From positions 1 through 64,000 of the forward strand of contig NZ_QOHO01000011.1 in NCBI RefSeq assembly GCF_003432035.1: a stretch of DNA of 64,000 nt, in the 5' to 3' direction. Under the pieces are notes generated by a model. The model ran no database searches, was not told where the DNA came from, and saw only the letters and a list, made by a program, of their open reading frames with translations. Origin of the DNA: Lacrimispora amygdalina. GTDB taxonomy: Bacteria > Bacillota > Clostridia > Lachnospirales > Lachnospiraceae. Below, in pieces: positions 16,592-24,474 of this stretch (positions are counted from its first letter, which is position 1; each line of letters opens with the position of its first letter). A program made the translations under genes and the position numbers.

Positions 16592-16693
16592 TATGGAACA
16601 CCCTTCGGGCACCCCTCTATGTCCAAAAAGCGTGGACAATAATATGGAACACCCTTCGGGCACCCCTCTATGTCCAAAAAGCGTGGACAATAA
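16592..16693. repeat. Two perfect tandem copies of a 51-base intergenic repeat
   Basis: Positions 16592-16642 and 16643-16693 are identical. Each unit contains ACACCCTTCGGGCACCCC and GTCCAAAAAGCGTGGAC; the latter can fold as a GTCCA/TGGAC stem. On the minus strand each unit would read LFGHRGVPEGCSI, in frame with aroB, but there is no ribosome site. The units lie 39 bases upstream of the aroB start. Confidence 0.9.
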
Positions 16694-16720
16694 TAAGGAA
16701 GAAAGCAAACAATTTTCCCT

Positions 16721-16760
16721 GCACTTCTTTTTTTATTAATTGTTACAAAAAAGAAGCTGC
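16721..16760 (-). terminator. AT-rich inverted repeat after sepF
   Basis: GCAGCTTCTTTTTT and AAAAAAGAAGTGC on the minus strand form a stem of about 12 bp with one mismatch around a 13-base loop, about 60 bases past sepF. No separate T-run follows, so its role as a terminator is uncertain. Confidence 0.35.
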
Positions 16761-16821
16761 TGATATGGAAAATTGCCTGCTTGTCCCATTAAGAGAAACC
16801 AATATTTCTTTAAAAAATCTG

Positions 16822-17340
16822 TTAAAGGCGTAAATTCATTCCGCCCATATCCAGACTTCCGCTGTTTAATAAATCCTGAAAATCACCGGAAAGCTCAACG
16901 GACTCCGGCGTTGCTATAAATATATAATTTGATATTTTCTGCAAATTACCATTCATGGAATACGTAGCACCGGATGTAAAATCTATGATTCTCTGAGCTA
17001 CCTCAGTATGAATTCCTTCCATATTAAGTACAACTGCCTTACCGGCAAGCATATGATCGCAAATTTCCTTCGCATCTTCAATAGAGGTAGGCTTAACCAT
17101 GGAAACCTCCATTGTACGAGACTGCTTCATGGGAACTACCTTGGGAGAGCGTGATAAGAAACGGGGCTTTTGTTCATACTCCTCTTCATCGTAGTAATCA
17201 TCTTCTGTTTTTTTGGAAAAGAGGGGTTTCTTCGCATGTTTATCGCTATCATTTTCATAGTCGTCATCTAAATAGTAATCGTCTTCATCATCTGTATCAT
17301 TCAAGCGCATGCTATCCATCAATTTGCCTAAAATGCTCAT
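16822..17340 (-). CDS. sepF: Cell division protein SepF
   Basis: SepF binds the C-terminal tail of FtsZ and the membrane and helps build the septum. The 172-residue protein begins with an amphipathic membrane-binding helix (SILGKLMDSMRL), followed by a very acidic, Tyr-rich linker (about 15-60), and then the conserved SepF core (about 75-160) with VSMVKPTSIEDAKEICDHM, VVLNMEGIHTEVAQRIIDF and ISNYIFIATPESVELS. Length and order fit the family. Its ATG overlaps the end of ylmE by 4 bases, so the two are co-translated, as in many Firmicutes. Confidence 0.96.
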   Translation of the reverse strand: MSILGKLMDSMRLNDTDDEDDYYLDDDYENDSDKHAKKPLFSKKTEDDYYDEEEYEQKPRFLSRSPKVVPMKQSRTMEVSMVKPTSIEDAKEICDHMLAGKAVVLNMEGIHTEVAQRIIDFTSGATYSMNGNLQKISNYIFIATPESVELSGDFQDLLNSGSLDMGGMNLRL

Positions 17341-18041
17341 ACTTCATTCTCTCCAATCTTATATCTTGTACCAAAAATTCCGGTACCGACTCTTACCAGA
17401 GTAGCTCCTTCCTCTATGGCAATTTCATAGTCTCCGGTCATACCCATTGAGAGCATATTCATATTAACATTATCAATGTTTTTCCTTTGCATGTCAACAT
17501 AAAATTTATTTAATTTTTTAAAAACAGGACGATTTTGCTCAGAATTTTCTACAAAAGGTGCAATAGTCATGAGTCCTTTTATACTTATATGGGGAAAAAG
17601 AGAAATATGGCGAATCGCCTGTTCGGTCTCCTCCAAATGAAATCCAAACTTGGATTCCTCTTCTGCAACATTCACTTCCAGCAGTATATCCACACAGATC
17701 TGTTTCTTTGCAGCTTCTTCCTCGATCTGCTCTGCCAGCCTGACAGAGTCAACACTGTGTACCAGCACAGTTTTGTCAATCACCTGTTTTACCTTATTTC
17801 GCTGTAAGTGACCGATCATGTGCCAGCGTATATCGTCAGGAAGCAGCTCATATTTATCACAGAGTTCCTGGACTTTATTCTCTCCAAAATCACGGATTCC
17901 TGCCTCATAGGCATCAGTAATCATCTCAGCAGGCTTCGTTTTACTGACAGCTATTAAAGTAACCTCTTTCGGATCCCGGCCGCATCTTTTGCAGGCCTCT
18001 TCTATTCGGTTTTGTACAATTAAAAGATTTTCTTTTACCAA
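17337..18041 (-). CDS. ylmE: PLP-binding protein of the YggS/YlmE (PLPBP) family
   Basis: Cytoplasmic pyridoxal-phosphate carrier protein with an alanine-racemase-like barrel, involved in PLP and amino-acid homeostasis; it has no clear catalytic reaction. The PLP lysine is in LIAVSKTKPAEMI (Lys34). HMIGHLQRNKV, VHSVDSVRLAEQIEE, LEVNVAEEESKFGF, and the C-terminal LSMGMTGDYEIAIEEGATLVRVGTGIFG are all present. I choose TTG at 18041 because GAGGTG lies 6 bases upstream; the GTG at 18050 is part of that SD. The product has 234 residues. It sits between the HlyD-like gene and sepF. Confidence 0.95.
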   Translation of the reverse strand: MVKENLLIVQNRIEEACKRCGRDPKEVTLIAVSKTKPAEMITDAYEAGIRDFGENKVQELCDKYELLPDDIRWHMIGHLQRNKVKQVIDKTVLVHSVDSVRLAEQIEEEAAKKQICVDILLEVNVAEEESKFGFHLEETEQAIRHISLFPHISIKGLMTIAPFVENSEQNRPVFKKLNKFYVDMQRKNIDNVNMNMLSMGMTGDYEIAIEEGATLVRVGTGIFGTRYKIGENEV

Positions 18042-18053
18042 GTTTATCACCTC

Positions 18054-19493
18054 TTATTTATAAATCAATTCTCCCTCATTGACGGATTCTGCATTGAGAA
18101 CAATATGATCATATACAGCAAGTCCATATGTCATATTCTTTTTAACCGTATAATATTCATCATTGGAAACCAGGATATCAATCTGCTTAAAAACAGCATA
18201 TCCCTTATTTATGTTATATACTCCCTGAAGGGAATTGCTGGCCCCGATCTGATAGCGTTCTGTAGAATTGGGTTTTACTATATAATCCCCAGCCTTAAAG
18301 CCGTCAGCCTGATCCATCTCTATGTAATAATTATTCCCCTCAGAATAATAGATTTCTGTGGGAACAAATACCACGGAAGTTCCCGATTCCGAATAGACCT
18401 CTTTATTAAAACCGGTATCAGAGCTGTCTCCGCCCTGAGTCATATAGTCCATGGGAACCAGATAAAAGTCCTTCTTTGTCACAGCTGTCACAGGGATTTT
18501 AAGTCCGTCAACCCGGTCTGAAACAATTTCAAAATTCACGTAACGGTCCGAAACAAACTGCACCATATATTTGTCTAAGTCAATCTTACCAAAGCTTTTC
18601 CCATCTGTTCCAGTTATTACGGAAAAGCTTCCTGTGGCTTTTAAATCACGGCCGGAAAATCCTACAGTCAGATTCTTTTTATCACCATAAGCTTTTATAT
18701 CATCTTCTGACATGGGAAATACCACCGACCACTGGTCGGAGGTGATCGTTTTATAGACTGGGGCTCCTTTTTCAATCAGCTTTCCAGATTGTGTCTTGCT
18801 TTTTGTATAGCTGCTGCGGTCAAAAACGGCTTCGGAAATTGCCGAAGGCTGCAATCCTTCATAAGAATCCACACCATAGGACACGATCCCTGCCTGATCG
18901 GCTTTCACCTGTTCAAAACTGATCCCTGCCTCATCCATCATACTTCCCAGATTATCCAGGGCGTTAAGATTCATATATTCCATTACTTCAGCTTCCAGTG
19001 TATATTTTGTATCATATACAGAACGAAACTGGTTATTGTCATAAGTAAGGCTGAATGCGGTCAGCTGTTTTTTTAATTCAGTCAGATTCTCCGAAGACAA
19101 TGTGACATTATCCTGTGAATGCTCTGAAAGAAACGTAGTAATGCTTCCGGTCTCATCAATGGAATAAACCCTTGTCCCGGCAGCCGCCCGCTTCCCTTCC
19201 CGCACATAATAATTCACATAGCCGGAACGGTCTGCATTTTTCACTTCTTCCTGTCTAAGTATAATTCCCGTATAATCTTTGCTGTTAACAATACTGCCTT
19301 CCTGTACTTCATAAAACTGCACCTTGTCCCTTCGTGCATAGGTAATTACACTAAAGACCATATATACGAAAATCAGAGCAAAAATAATCATACCAACATT
19401 GATGTTCAGAGGCCGCCGATAGCGGATGATCTTTTTGTTTTTTTTAGGATGTACAGCCTTCTTTGATGGCTGTGTTGCCTTTTGTTTAGCCAA
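18054..19493 (-). CDS. HlyD-family membrane-fusion-like protein
   Basis: A 479-residue membrane-anchored protein. A lysine-rich start (residues 1-26) leads to one helix (about 31-50, INVGMIIFALIFVYMVFS), then an outer part with a biotinyl-lipoyl-like strand pattern: YEVQEGSIVNSKDYTGIILRQEEV and GYVNYYVREGKRAAAGTRVYSID, then a helical hairpin (about 100-190) and a C-terminal beta domain. This matches HlyD/efflux adaptor proteins of Clostridia, but no ABC ATPase or permease partner is beside it. Instead it heads a sepF operon, so a role at the septum or envelope is possible (inference). The start codon is TTG with GGAGG 8 bases upstream and its own promoter. Confidence 0.8.
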   Translation of the reverse strand: MAKQKATQPSKKAVHPKKNKKIIRYRRPLNINVGMIIFALIFVYMVFSVITYARRDKVQFYEVQEGSIVNSKDYTGIILRQEEVKNADRSGYVNYYVREGKRAAAGTRVYSIDETGSITTFLSEHSQDNVTLSSENLTELKKQLTAFSLTYDNNQFRSVYDTKYTLEAEVMEYMNLNALDNLGSMMDEAGISFEQVKADQAGIVSYGVDSYEGLQPSAISEAVFDRSSYTKSKTQSGKLIEKGAPVYKTITSDQWSVVFPMSEDDIKAYGDKKNLTVGFSGRDLKATGSFSVITGTDGKSFGKIDLDKYMVQFVSDRYVNFEIVSDRVDGLKIPVTAVTKKDFYLVPMDYMTQGGDSSDTGFNKEVYSESGTSVVFVPTEIYYSEGNNYYIEMDQADGFKAGDYIVKPNSTERYQIGASNSLQGVYNINKGYAVFKQIDILVSNDEYYTVKKNMTYGLAVYDHIVLNAESVNEGELIYK

Positions 19494-19519
19494 CCTGACG
19501 CCTCCTTTCCCTTTTAGCT

Positions 19520-19548
19520 ATTATAAAAGGAAAAATTAAAAAATTCAA
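19520..19548 (-). promoter_or_regulatory. Sigma-A promoter of the hlyD-like/ylmE/sepF operon
   Basis: On the minus strand TTGAAT (19548-19543), a 17-base spacer and TATAAT (19525-19520) lie about 27 bases before the TTG start. Confidence 0.8.
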
Positions 19549-19590
19549 GCAAAACATGGAAGCCGTGTAAATGCCTTCCATTTCTTATTC

Positions 19591-19624
19591 ACAAAATAAT
19601 AAAGGGGACTGGCACGCAGTCCCC
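19591..19624 (-). terminator. Intrinsic terminator of the small P-loop gene
   Basis: On the minus strand GGGGACT, a 7-base loop and AGTCCCC (19624-19604) are followed by the T-rich TTTATTATTTTG. It ends 15 bases past the stop codon region of the gene at 19640. Confidence 0.85.
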
Positions 19625-19639
19625 GATTTCTATCTATGA

Positions 19640-20059
19640 TTATAATGAAACAACCACATTAGCCCTGGTGTTCCCCGGTATATTCTCCGCATCAACTGAA
19701 ACACTGAGAACGAAGGTAATATGATACTTTTCACCAATCTTTTCCAAAGTCGCTATGGTTTCTGATATGTCTTCCCCCTCCAGGCAGGCCAGCTTGAGAA
19801 AACTGTCAAAGAACATCATCTCCAAATCATGATCCTGAGATATGATACCACAGATAAAACCAATAAATCCTTCGCTTGAAGTAATCGGATACTCATTGAC
19901 ATTAATGAGGCGGATCTTGTTGCTTAACTCGTACATATGCTTCGAACTTTTGTCCAAATATACAATAGAGCCCTTTGAGTCTTTTACTGCGGAATTAGCT
20001 CTGTCTAACAGATGCTTTGTTTTCCCCTTACCCTTTTTTCCTGCTATTATCTGCACCAT
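19640..20059 (-). CDS. Small P-loop protein of unknown function, 139 aa
   Basis: A conserved-looking clostridial protein that public annotation sometimes labels PilT-like. Walker A is IIAGKKGKGKTKHL (residues 4-17). A Walker B-like acidic strand follows at MMFFDSFLKLACL, preceded by GFIGFICGIISQDHDLE. The C-terminus has FVLSVSVDAENIP, like a sensor strand. There is no signature of true PilT hexamers (no His or Asp boxes), so the PilT label is doubtful. The gene has its own promoter and terminator, lying alone between the sepF operon and the dac gene. SD AAGGAGGAG supports the ATG. Probably a small soluble ATPase or nucleotide binder; the role is unknown. Confidence 0.85.
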   Translation of the reverse strand: MVQIIAGKKGKGKTKHLLDRANSAVKDSKGSIVYLDKSSKHMYELSNKIRLINVNEYPITSSEGFIGFICGIISQDHDLEMMFFDSFLKLACLEGEDISETIATLEKIGEKYHITFVLSVSVDAENIPGNTRANVVVSL

Positions 20060-20116
20060 AGCACTCTCCTCCTTGCGTTATATGATTTGTATAAAAAGTC
20101 TATTCGGATTACTATA

Positions 20117-20145
20117 ATTATAGTACAAATTCATAAGAAAGGCAA
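20117..20145 (-). promoter_or_regulatory. Sigma-A promoter of the small P-loop gene
   Basis: On the minus strand TTGCCT (20145-20140), a 17-base spacer and TATAAT (20122-20117). The -35 box is directly next to the dac stop codon, so the gene is an independent unit. Confidence 0.8.
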
Positions 20146-20148
20146 TCA

Positions 20149-21117
20149 CTATTCTACAATTTTATTCAGGATATTTGACATGTTATCATAAAGTCCGGCA
20201 TGATCCGGGGCCTTTAAAACGACTGAAATATACTCTTTTTTCGAAGCAGACGAACTCCCCATAATAAGGCAGCTTCCGGCTGAAAGTGTGGTTCCGGTTT
20301 TGCCTCCCAGGACAGTAAGCCCCTCCGGAGTCTTGCGCTCCCCTGTCATATACCAGTTGGTCCCCTTCCAGGTGGCGTTTACCGTCTTACCGTCACCTCC
20401 CTGATAGGATGTCTTATACTGGACCGTACCGATTATCTTGCGGAATTCCGGGTATTTTAAAGCTTCATTGAAAATTAAATACAGGTCGTAAGCTGTTGTA
20501 TAGTGATCTTCATCACTGAGTCCATGAGGATTTACAAAATGTGTCCCGGTCGCTCCAAGCTTCTTCGCCTCGTCATTCATCATCTGGGCAAACTGATCAA
20601 CGCTTCCCGCCATATTAACTGCGATAGCAGCACCTGCATCATTCCCGGACGGAATCATAAGACCATATAAAAGCTGTTCCATGGTCAGCTTATCTCCTGG
20701 TTTTATTCCGCATAAGCTGGCACCTGATTCCTTAATCACAGCATCTTTGGTTACTGTCACCTCATCCGAGAGATTCCCGTACTTAACTGCCAAAAGCGCA
20801 GTCATAGTCTTGGTAATACTGGCAGGATATAATTTCTCAAAAGGATTCTTTGCAAATAATACAGTATTGTCAGACAAATCAAATACAGCGGCAGCTTCTG
20901 CTGTCACTGCGTCATCTAAATCAGGAGTATCTTTCGATACTACACAAAGATCATGAGCAAAGGTTTCCGATTTACCAGCCACAGAAGCAGACTGGTAAAG
21001 GGCGGTCCTTTCAGAAAACACATAAGGATTGTCAAGTTTATGAAAACCGGCGCAGCCCGACAGGAAAAGTGTGCTTAAGATGATGCAGCCTGATGTCACA
21101 AAAACTCTTCTTTTCAC
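20149..21117 (-). CDS. D-alanyl-D-alanine carboxypeptidase, lipoprotein form
   Basis: A penicillin-binding protein of the S11 family that removes the terminal D-Ala from peptidoglycan stem peptides. The 322-residue protein has a lipobox LSGC (Cys22) in place of the usual cleaved signal. The three active-site motifs are SITK (Ser100, Lys103), SGN in IPSGNDAG, and KTG in LGGKTGTTLSAGSC. The C-terminal beta domain typical of PBP5 seems to be missing, as the chain ends about 50 residues after KTG. The start is GTG with AGAGG upstream. It closes the shape and division operon 15 bases after mgsA. Confidence 0.93.
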   Translation of the reverse strand: MKRRVFVTSGCIILSTLFLSGCAGFHKLDNPYVFSERTALYQSASVAGKSETFAHDLCVVSKDTPDLDDAVTAEAAAVFDLSDNTVLFAKNPFEKLYPASITKTMTALLAVKYGNLSDEVTVTKDAVIKESGASLCGIKPGDKLTMEQLLYGLMIPSGNDAGAAIAVNMAGSVDQFAQMMNDEAKKLGATGTHFVNPHGLSDEDHYTTAYDLYLIFNEALKYPEFRKIIGTVQYKTSYQGGDGKTVNATWKGTNWYMTGERKTPEGLTVLGGKTGTTLSAGSCLIMGSSSASKKEYISVVLKAPDHAGLYDNMSNILNKIVE

Positions 21118-21132
21118 TTATATCTACCTCTG

Positions 21133-21528
21133 TTATTTATACATCTCTCGCCATTCCAGATCACCGCGCTCCAGAGATTTAATCAATAATTCCGCTGTGG
21201 CGAGATTGGTTGCAAGAGGGATGTTGTGCATATCACAGGTTCTCATGATATTTACAATGTCCGGTTCATGTGATTTCTGTGTCAGAGGATCTCTTAAGAA
21301 AATCACAAGATCGATCTCGTTGTGCTCAATCTGGGATCCTAACTGCTGTTCTCCTCCCAGATGACCTGCCAGATATTTATGAACATTTAAGTTCGTGACT
21401 TCCTCAATCAAACGTCCTGTTGTTCCTGTTGCATATAGCATATGCTTGCTTAAAATACCTCTGTACGCTATGCAGAAATTCTGCATCAGCTTTTTCTTTG
21501 AATCATGGGCAACTAATCCTATATTCAT
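21133..21528 (-). CDS. mgsA: Methylglyoxal synthase
   Basis: Converts dihydroxyacetone phosphate to methylglyoxal and phosphate, a bypass used when sugar phosphates pile up. The start at 21528 has AAGGAGG 7 bases upstream, giving 131 residues; the longer ORF to 21573 would run into rodA. The blocks [53 protein letters not shown] and the C-terminal [15 protein letters not shown] carry the family's catalytic Asp/His and phosphate-binding residues. Its place between rodA and dac in a cell-wall operon is odd by function but recurs in Clostridia. Confidence 0.96.
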   Translation of the reverse strand: MNIGLVAHDSKKKLMQNFCIAYRGILSKHMLYATGTTGRLIEEVTNLNVHKYLAGHLGGEQQLGSQIEHNEIDLVIFLRDPLTQKSHEPDIVNIMRTCDMHNIPLATNLATAELLIKSLERGDLEWREMYK

Positions 21529-21544
21529 AACGATATACCTCCTT

Positions 21545-22669
21545 TTAATTACCGATTTTGCGTTGCAGTCCAACGTTCAGCACCAGACCCATTCCCATAA
21601 AAATACTGATTAAAGAGCTCACTCCGGAACTGACAAAGGGAAGCGGCAGACCTGTATTGGGAAAGATCTGTGTCGCTACCGCGATGTTGGAAAAAGCCTG
21701 GAAACCGATCAGAGCTGCCATACCGGTGCAAATCAGCCTGCCGGACATGTCTTTTGCTTTGGATGCAGTATAAAGACATTCAAATACAACCAGTCCAATA
21801 AGAGCAATGACAATTACACTGCCTCGAAATCCCATCTCTTCGCCGATAATGGCGAAGATAAAATCCGTTTCACCGGCTGATAAAAAGTTTCCGTCTTTCA
21901 CAGAAGCAATGGTTGTATTAAAAAGTCCCTTTCCCTGAAGCTGTCCGGAACTGATTGCCATAATTGAATTCTTTTGCTGGTATAAGTTTTCCGCATACTG
22001 TTCCGCATGAGGATAAATCCACGCAAGGATACGCCGCGCCTGATAATCGTGTATGAAAGGAATTAAGCCCTTCGTCAGCAGAAATATAAACAGCATGCCT
22101 GCCGGCACCGCGACTGCCAAAACACCGCCGATCCATCGGTAACTGATTCCGGCTGAAAACACCATACACAGTATGATGACAGTAACAACCAGACTGGTAG
22201 ATAAATTGGGTTCTGCAAAAATAAGACCTATGGGAAATGCTGCAAGCAACGCAGCCAGCCCCACCATAACAGGCGTATTCATCCTTTCCTGGTATTTATT
22301 CCAATACCAGGAAAAGAATACGATAAGTCCGATTTTTACAAATTCAGAAGGCTGGATCCGCCCGATGCCCGGAATGTTGATCCATCTGGTCGCACCTCCT
22401 GCGGTATGTCCCATGACAAGAACCGCTCCCAGCAGTAAGATGCAAAGTCCGTAAACCAGAACATAAAGCTTAATTATTTTACGATAGTCTATGATGGAAA
22501 ATCCGATTGCCAGTGCAAATCCCACCATTACGCCGATAATCTGTTTTGTCACTATACCTGAATCCTGGTTGGAGGCGCTTGCCACCACCAGAATTCCAAT
22601 CACAGCCAGTGACAGCATGTACAAAACTAACCGGTAATTATAATATTTAAAATTGTAGTCAGAAAACAT
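21545..22669 (-). CDS. rodA: Rod-shape peptidoglycan polymerase RodA (SEDS family)
   Basis: A SEDS glycosyltransferase that polymerises lipid II during side-wall growth together with its class B PBP partner, here PBP2 of the same operon. The 374-residue protein has about ten membrane helices. Signature blocks are [24 protein letters not shown], the large outside loop with [20 protein letters not shown] and [16 protein letters not shown], and the C-terminal [19 protein letters not shown]. SpoVE and FtsW are related; the mre/min context favours RodA. It lies 2 bases after minE. Confidence 0.93.
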   Translation of the reverse strand: MFSDYNFKYYNYRLVLYMLSLAVIGILVVASASNQDSGIVTKQIIGVMVGFALAIGFSIIDYRKIIKLYVLVYGLCILLLGAVLVMGHTAGGATRWINIPGIGRIQPSEFVKIGLIVFFSWYWNKYQERMNTPVMVGLAALLAAFPIGLIFAEPNLSTSLVVTVIILCMVFSAGISYRWIGGVLAVAVPAGMLFIFLLTKGLIPFIHDYQARRILAWIYPHAEQYAENLYQQKNSIMAISSGQLQGKGLFNTTIASVKDGNFLSAGETDFIFAIIGEEMGFRGSVIVIALIGLVVFECLYTASKAKDMSGRLICTGMAALIGFQAFSNIAVATQIFPNTGLPLPFVSSGVSSLISIFMGMGLVLNVGLQRKIGN

Positions 22670-22671
22670 AG

Positions 22672-22950
22672 TCAGTATATCCCCTTATCAGGTACATCGC
22701 GAATAGGGATGTTTGCATAAAGCACCGGTGTAAAACGTTCACAATCCGGCTGCTTTAATTTTTTCATCTGTATCTCTATTCTGTCGGAATCAATATCCAT
22801 GTATCGTGAAACAACACGGATCATATCGTCTTTTATCATCTGCATGATCTCAGGAGAACAGTCAGCCTTGTCCGCAACCAGCAAAAGTTTCAGACGATTT
22901 CTTGCAATTTCTCCTGAATTCTTCTTACGGAATACAGGAAACAGGCTCAT
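22672..22950 (-). CDS. minE: Cell division topological factor MinE
   Basis: MinE drives MinD off the membrane and makes the MinCD inhibitor oscillate so that the Z-ring forms at mid-cell. The 92-residue protein starts with MSLFPVFRKKNSGEIARNRL, which carries the membrane-targeting and MinD-binding helix, and continues with LLLVADKADCSPEIMQMIKDDMIRVVSRYMDID, the beta-dimer domain. Clostridia often keep MinE, unlike Bacillus, which uses DivIVA/MinJ. It follows minD by 11 bases. Confidence 0.95.
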   Translation of the reverse strand: MSLFPVFRKKNSGEIARNRLKLLLVADKADCSPEIMQMIKDDMIRVVSRYMDIDSDRIEIQMKKLKQPDCERFTPVLYANIPIRDVPDKGIY

Positions 22951-22961
22951 ATCAGACCCCC

Positions 22962-23753
22962 CTATGCTCTCTTTAAGAGATGCGAGAGTCGAAAGAACAG
23001 ACCTTCCCGTACCGCTGGATTCTGAATCGGAATATTCTCACCGATAATTCTCCTGCATACGTCCATATAGGCCTGTCCGGCTGGAGTCCCCATACCTACC
23101 AGAGGCTCCCCCTGATTAGTGGAAATGACGATATCCTCGTCATCCGGAACAGCACCAATAATATCGATGGCCAGAATGTCCATGACATCATCAAGAGACA
23201 TCATATCTCCCCTTTTCACCATATCGGCCCGAATCCTGTTCACAATCAGTTCAATGCTGCCCATATCGGCAGCTTCCAAAAGACCAATAATCCGGTCTGC
23301 ATCCCGGATTGCGGACACCTCCGGAGTAGTTACAACAATGGCTCTGTCAGCACCTGCTATTGCGTTCTGAAAGCCCTGTTCAATTCCGGCCGGACAATCT
23401 AACAGAATATAATCAAAATCATCTCTTAAATCATCCACCAGTTTCACCATCTGCCCAGGCGTAACTGCAGTCTTGTCCCGCGTCTGCGCTGATGGAAGTA
23501 AAAATAAGTTCGGGTATCTTTTGTCTTTAATCAGGGCCTGCTTCATACGGCAGTTTCCCTCTACCACGTCTACAAGATTATAGACAATGCGGTTTTCCAG
23601 ACCCATAACCACGTCTAAGTTCCGAAGTCCGATATCTGTATCTATCAGGACTACCTTCTTACCCAGAATCGCCAGTCCGGTACCAACATTGGCAGAAGTT
23701 GTCGTCTTGCCTACCCCGCCTTTTCCAGAAGTGATTACGATGATCTCGCTCAT
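22962..23753 (-). CDS. minD: Septum-site-determining ATPase MinD
   Basis: A ParA-like ATPase that binds the membrane in the ATP form and recruits MinC. The 263-residue protein has the deviant Walker A KGGVGKTTTSANVG with both lysines, IDTDIGLRNLDVVMGLE, the Walker B-like YILLDCPAGIEQGFQNAI, and the C-terminal amphipathic membrane helix (LFFRLSHLLKRA). It is 35 bases after minC and 11 before minE. Confidence 0.97.
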   Translation of the reverse strand: MSEIIVITSGKGGVGKTTTSANVGTGLAILGKKVVLIDTDIGLRNLDVVMGLENRIVYNLVDVVEGNCRMKQALIKDKRYPNLFLLPSAQTRDKTAVTPGQMVKLVDDLRDDFDYILLDCPAGIEQGFQNAIAGADRAIVVTTPEVSAIRDADRIIGLLEAADMGSIELIVNRIRADMVKRGDMMSLDDVMDILAIDIIGAVPDDEDIVISTNQGEPLVGMGTPAGQAYMDVCRRIIGENIPIQNPAVREGLFFRLSHLLKRA

Positions 23754-23788
23754 ACCATATCCTCCTGTTTTTTATACCTCATTCTATT

Positions 23789-24457
23789 TTACCTTAATTT
23801 TCGGAATATTTCCACACTTTTTTTCATTGGTTTTATCAGGACTTTATTATTTTCCAGATATGCCTTCATTGGTCCGCGTCCAAGACGGCGGCCTCTTCCG
23901 TCAAGTCCTGAGGTGCAGTCTGCAATTCTCAGCTGGGAAGGTGCCATTTCAAGCGCTGTAATCAGCGCACCTTTATTTCCCGCCACACCTGCGCACACGG
24001 TGCCGGAAAGCTTTCCCAGAACAACTACATTTCCCTTTGCCATGACTTTAGCACCTTTTAGGACATCCCCGATGATCACAATGCTTGCCTCTGATTCCAA
24101 AGTCTCTCCATTTTGTAAATTGCCTTTGAAAAACTGGCCTGTCTGACAGGAAAGTTCCATCAGTTTCTCATTCAGTGCTTTTTCGCACCGCTTCATGCGG
24201 TTTGCATCGGTATCCACCAGACAAATAATTTCCACATTGGAATTTTCCGTAATCTGGTTTATAACAGCAAATTCTTCTTCGGGTGTAACTTCTCTGCCTT
24301 CGATTGTCAGAGTCATTTGTGCGGATCCCCAGAACTTGGCATGATCTCCGAATTTCTTCCCAATGTCAGAAAGAAGCTGAGGGAAGGGGATATCCGGATC
24401 CAGGATAACAGTCATACCTGCTTTGTTGCTTTTTATTACTACGGTATCATGCATCAT
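23789..24457 (-). CDS. minC: Septum-site-determining protein MinC
   Basis: Inhibits FtsZ polymerisation near the poles. The 222-residue protein has the two-domain layout: an N-terminal domain that contacts FtsZ (1-105, less conserved) and a C-terminal beta-helix (about 115-200) with the ladder VIIGDVLKGAKVMAKGNVVVLGKLSGTV, AGVAGNKGALITALEM, PSQLRIAD. The SD AGAGGTG fits ATG 24457. It lies directly after PBP2. Confidence 0.94.
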   Translation of the reverse strand: MMHDTVVIKSNKAGMTVILDPDIPFPQLLSDIGKKFGDHAKFWGSAQMTLTIEGREVTPEEEFAVINQITENSNVEIICLVDTDANRMKRCEKALNEKLMELSCQTGQFFKGNLQNGETLESEASIVIIGDVLKGAKVMAKGNVVVLGKLSGTVCAGVAGNKGALITALEMAPSQLRIADCTSGLDGRGRRLGRGPMKAYLENNKVLIKPMKKSVEIFRKLR

Positions 24458-24474
24458 ATCACCTCTTATCCTCG

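Noticed and set aside
16553-16708. 52-residue N-terminal extension of AroB
   Set aside because: Encoded by the two 51-base repeats, no ribosome site, and the internal ATG at 16552 has a perfect SD and gives the normal AroB length.
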